The notes below the pieces were generated by a model. It was not told the DNA's origin. It saw nothing but the letters and a program-made list of their open reading frames with translations, and ran no database searches. A stretch of DNA of 64,000 nt from Fulvimarina manganoxydans (lineage in GTDB: Bacteria > Pseudomonadota > Alphaproteobacteria > Rhizobiales > Rhizobiaceae), in assembly GCF_900176465.1 (NCBI RefSeq), contig NZ_FWXR01000001.1:124001-188000 (forward strand), in the 5' to 3' direction. Position numbers and translations under genes: made by a program. The stretch's first letter is position 1. The number at the start of each line of letters is the position of its first letter. Positions 63,530 to 64,000 of this stretch are shown here, one piece after another.

Positions 63530-64000
63530 ATGGCAGAGGCCACTGACGCGCCACGCGCGACCAAGAAGAAGGCAGGCCGCCGGTCCGCCGAGAGCGAGGC
63601 GGCCTTGATGGCCCTCGCCGAAAACCGCTTGGCGATCGAGGGCGTCACGCCTGAAATCGACGGAGGCCGCTTCGCGGTCAAGCGCGTCGAGGGCGAGGAC
63701 CTCACCGTCTCGACCGATGTCTTTTCCGACGGCCACGACAAGATTGCTTGCGCCGTCGTCTATGGGCCAGCGACAGCCGATAAATGGAGCGAGACCCCGC
63801 TTGCCTTTGTAGAGAACGACCGCTGGGCCGCGACCATCCGCTTCGACAAGGCCGGACCCTATCGCTATTCCATCATCGCCTGGCGCGATCTCTACGCGAC
63901 ATGGCGGGACGAGGCGAAAAAGAAGCGCGACGCCGGCAAGCTGACTGATCTGGAACTGACCGAAGCGCGTGAACTGGTTCGCGCCGCTCAAGGCTCCGGC
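63530..64000 (+). CDS. glgE: Alpha-1,4-glucan:maltose-1-phosphate maltosyltransferase (GlgE), N-terminal part
   Basis: The first 157 codons from ATG 63530; the gene runs off the window. The Lys/Arg-rich start MAEATDAPRATKKKAGRR is followed by IEGVTPEIDGGRFAVKRVEGE and VSTDVFSDGHDKIACAVVYGP, the N-terminal domain (DUF3416/N-domain) of GlgE. PYRYSIIAWRDLYATWRDEAKKK also fits. GlgE extends alpha-glucan with maltose 1-phosphate made from trehalose. The catalytic GH13 domain is beyond position 64000. Expect treS/pep2 or glgB nearby outside the window. Confidence 0.85.
   Translation, partial: MAEATDAPRATKKKAGRRSAESEAALMALAENRLAIEGVTPEIDGGRFAVKRVEGEDLTVSTDVFSDGHDKIACAVVYGPATADKWSETPLAFVENDRWAATIRFDKAGPYRYSIIAWRDLYATWRDEAKKKRDAGKLTDLELTEARELVRAAQGSG

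Overview
This 64 kb window is ordinary chromosome of an alphaproteobacterium of the order Hyphomicrobiales (Rhizobiales). The evidence is uniformly GC-rich DNA and dense coding on both strands. It is also the set of genes: a giant growth-pole-ring-type coiled-coil protein, a BA14K-family protein, a TIGR02302 protein, a PleC/DivJ-like histidine kinase, and gene pairs such as argH/lptM/lysA and argJ/GNAT/mutT. A marine or plant-associated member of the Aurantimonadaceae or a neighbouring family would fit, but the sequence alone does not fix the genus. I see no rRNA, tRNA, prophage, insertion sequence or CRISPR array.

Layout. Positions 1-4608 hold a truncated Bax-inhibitor-1 membrane protein, a GNAT acetyltransferase, leuD, a CoA-ester lyase, a DUF1737 protein and a long FAH-family enzyme. 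Positions 5076-14153 are one 3025-codon gene on the minus strand for a membrane-anchored coiled-coil protein resembling the Agrobacterium GPR / Sinorhizobium RgsE polar-growth scaffold. It diverges across an AT-rich spacer from a small HPt phosphotransfer protein. Positions 15322-23862 are housekeeping: ferredoxin, phosphoglycolate phosphatase, rpiA, DUF2059, glutathione reductase beside a gamma-glutamylcyclotransferase-like gene, class II DAHP synthase, dusA and a LuxR-type regulator without a partner synthase. Positions 24171-29106 hold a TauE exporter, a membrane aspartic protease overlapping a DUF1289 gene, a hybrid-membrane histidine kinase, and a GST overlapping an Fe-S uracil-DNA-glycosylase-like gene.

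Positions 29144-35879 are tlpA diverging from argH-lptM-lysA-TIGR02302 (arginine and lysine biosynthesis, outer-membrane assembly). A repeat-rich gap follows. Next is a complete sulfate/thiosulfate ABC importer operon on the minus strand (cysP, hairpin, cysT, cysW, cysA) with a palindromic candidate operator upstream. secA and a divergent parvulin come next, followed by argJ-GNAT-mutT and a two-gene unit with an orphan Flp pilin. Positions 47550-54879 hold a methyltransferase, comF, grxC, a nitrilase-family amidase, DUF1178, PhzF, GNAT, an MFS exporter and a hexapeptide acyltransferase. Positions 55109-64000 hold SCO, a large cation/proton antiporter, prmA, a small basic protein, an aminopeptidase P, BA14K, a second FAH enzyme and the start of glgE.

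The least explained sequences lie between genes. They are a composite ~106-bp repeat present twice in opposite orientation, a 154-bp palindromic element, a rhizobial-type hairpin repeat, two 19-bp GTTCC-N3-GGAAC palindromes ahead of cysP and glgE, a repeated ~40-bp sequence ahead of dusA and the second FAH gene, and a 12-C tract in a divergent promoter region. The window does not contain an obvious new multi-gene defence or mobile system. The most notable single object is the giant coiled-coil gene with its internal 40-residue repeats.
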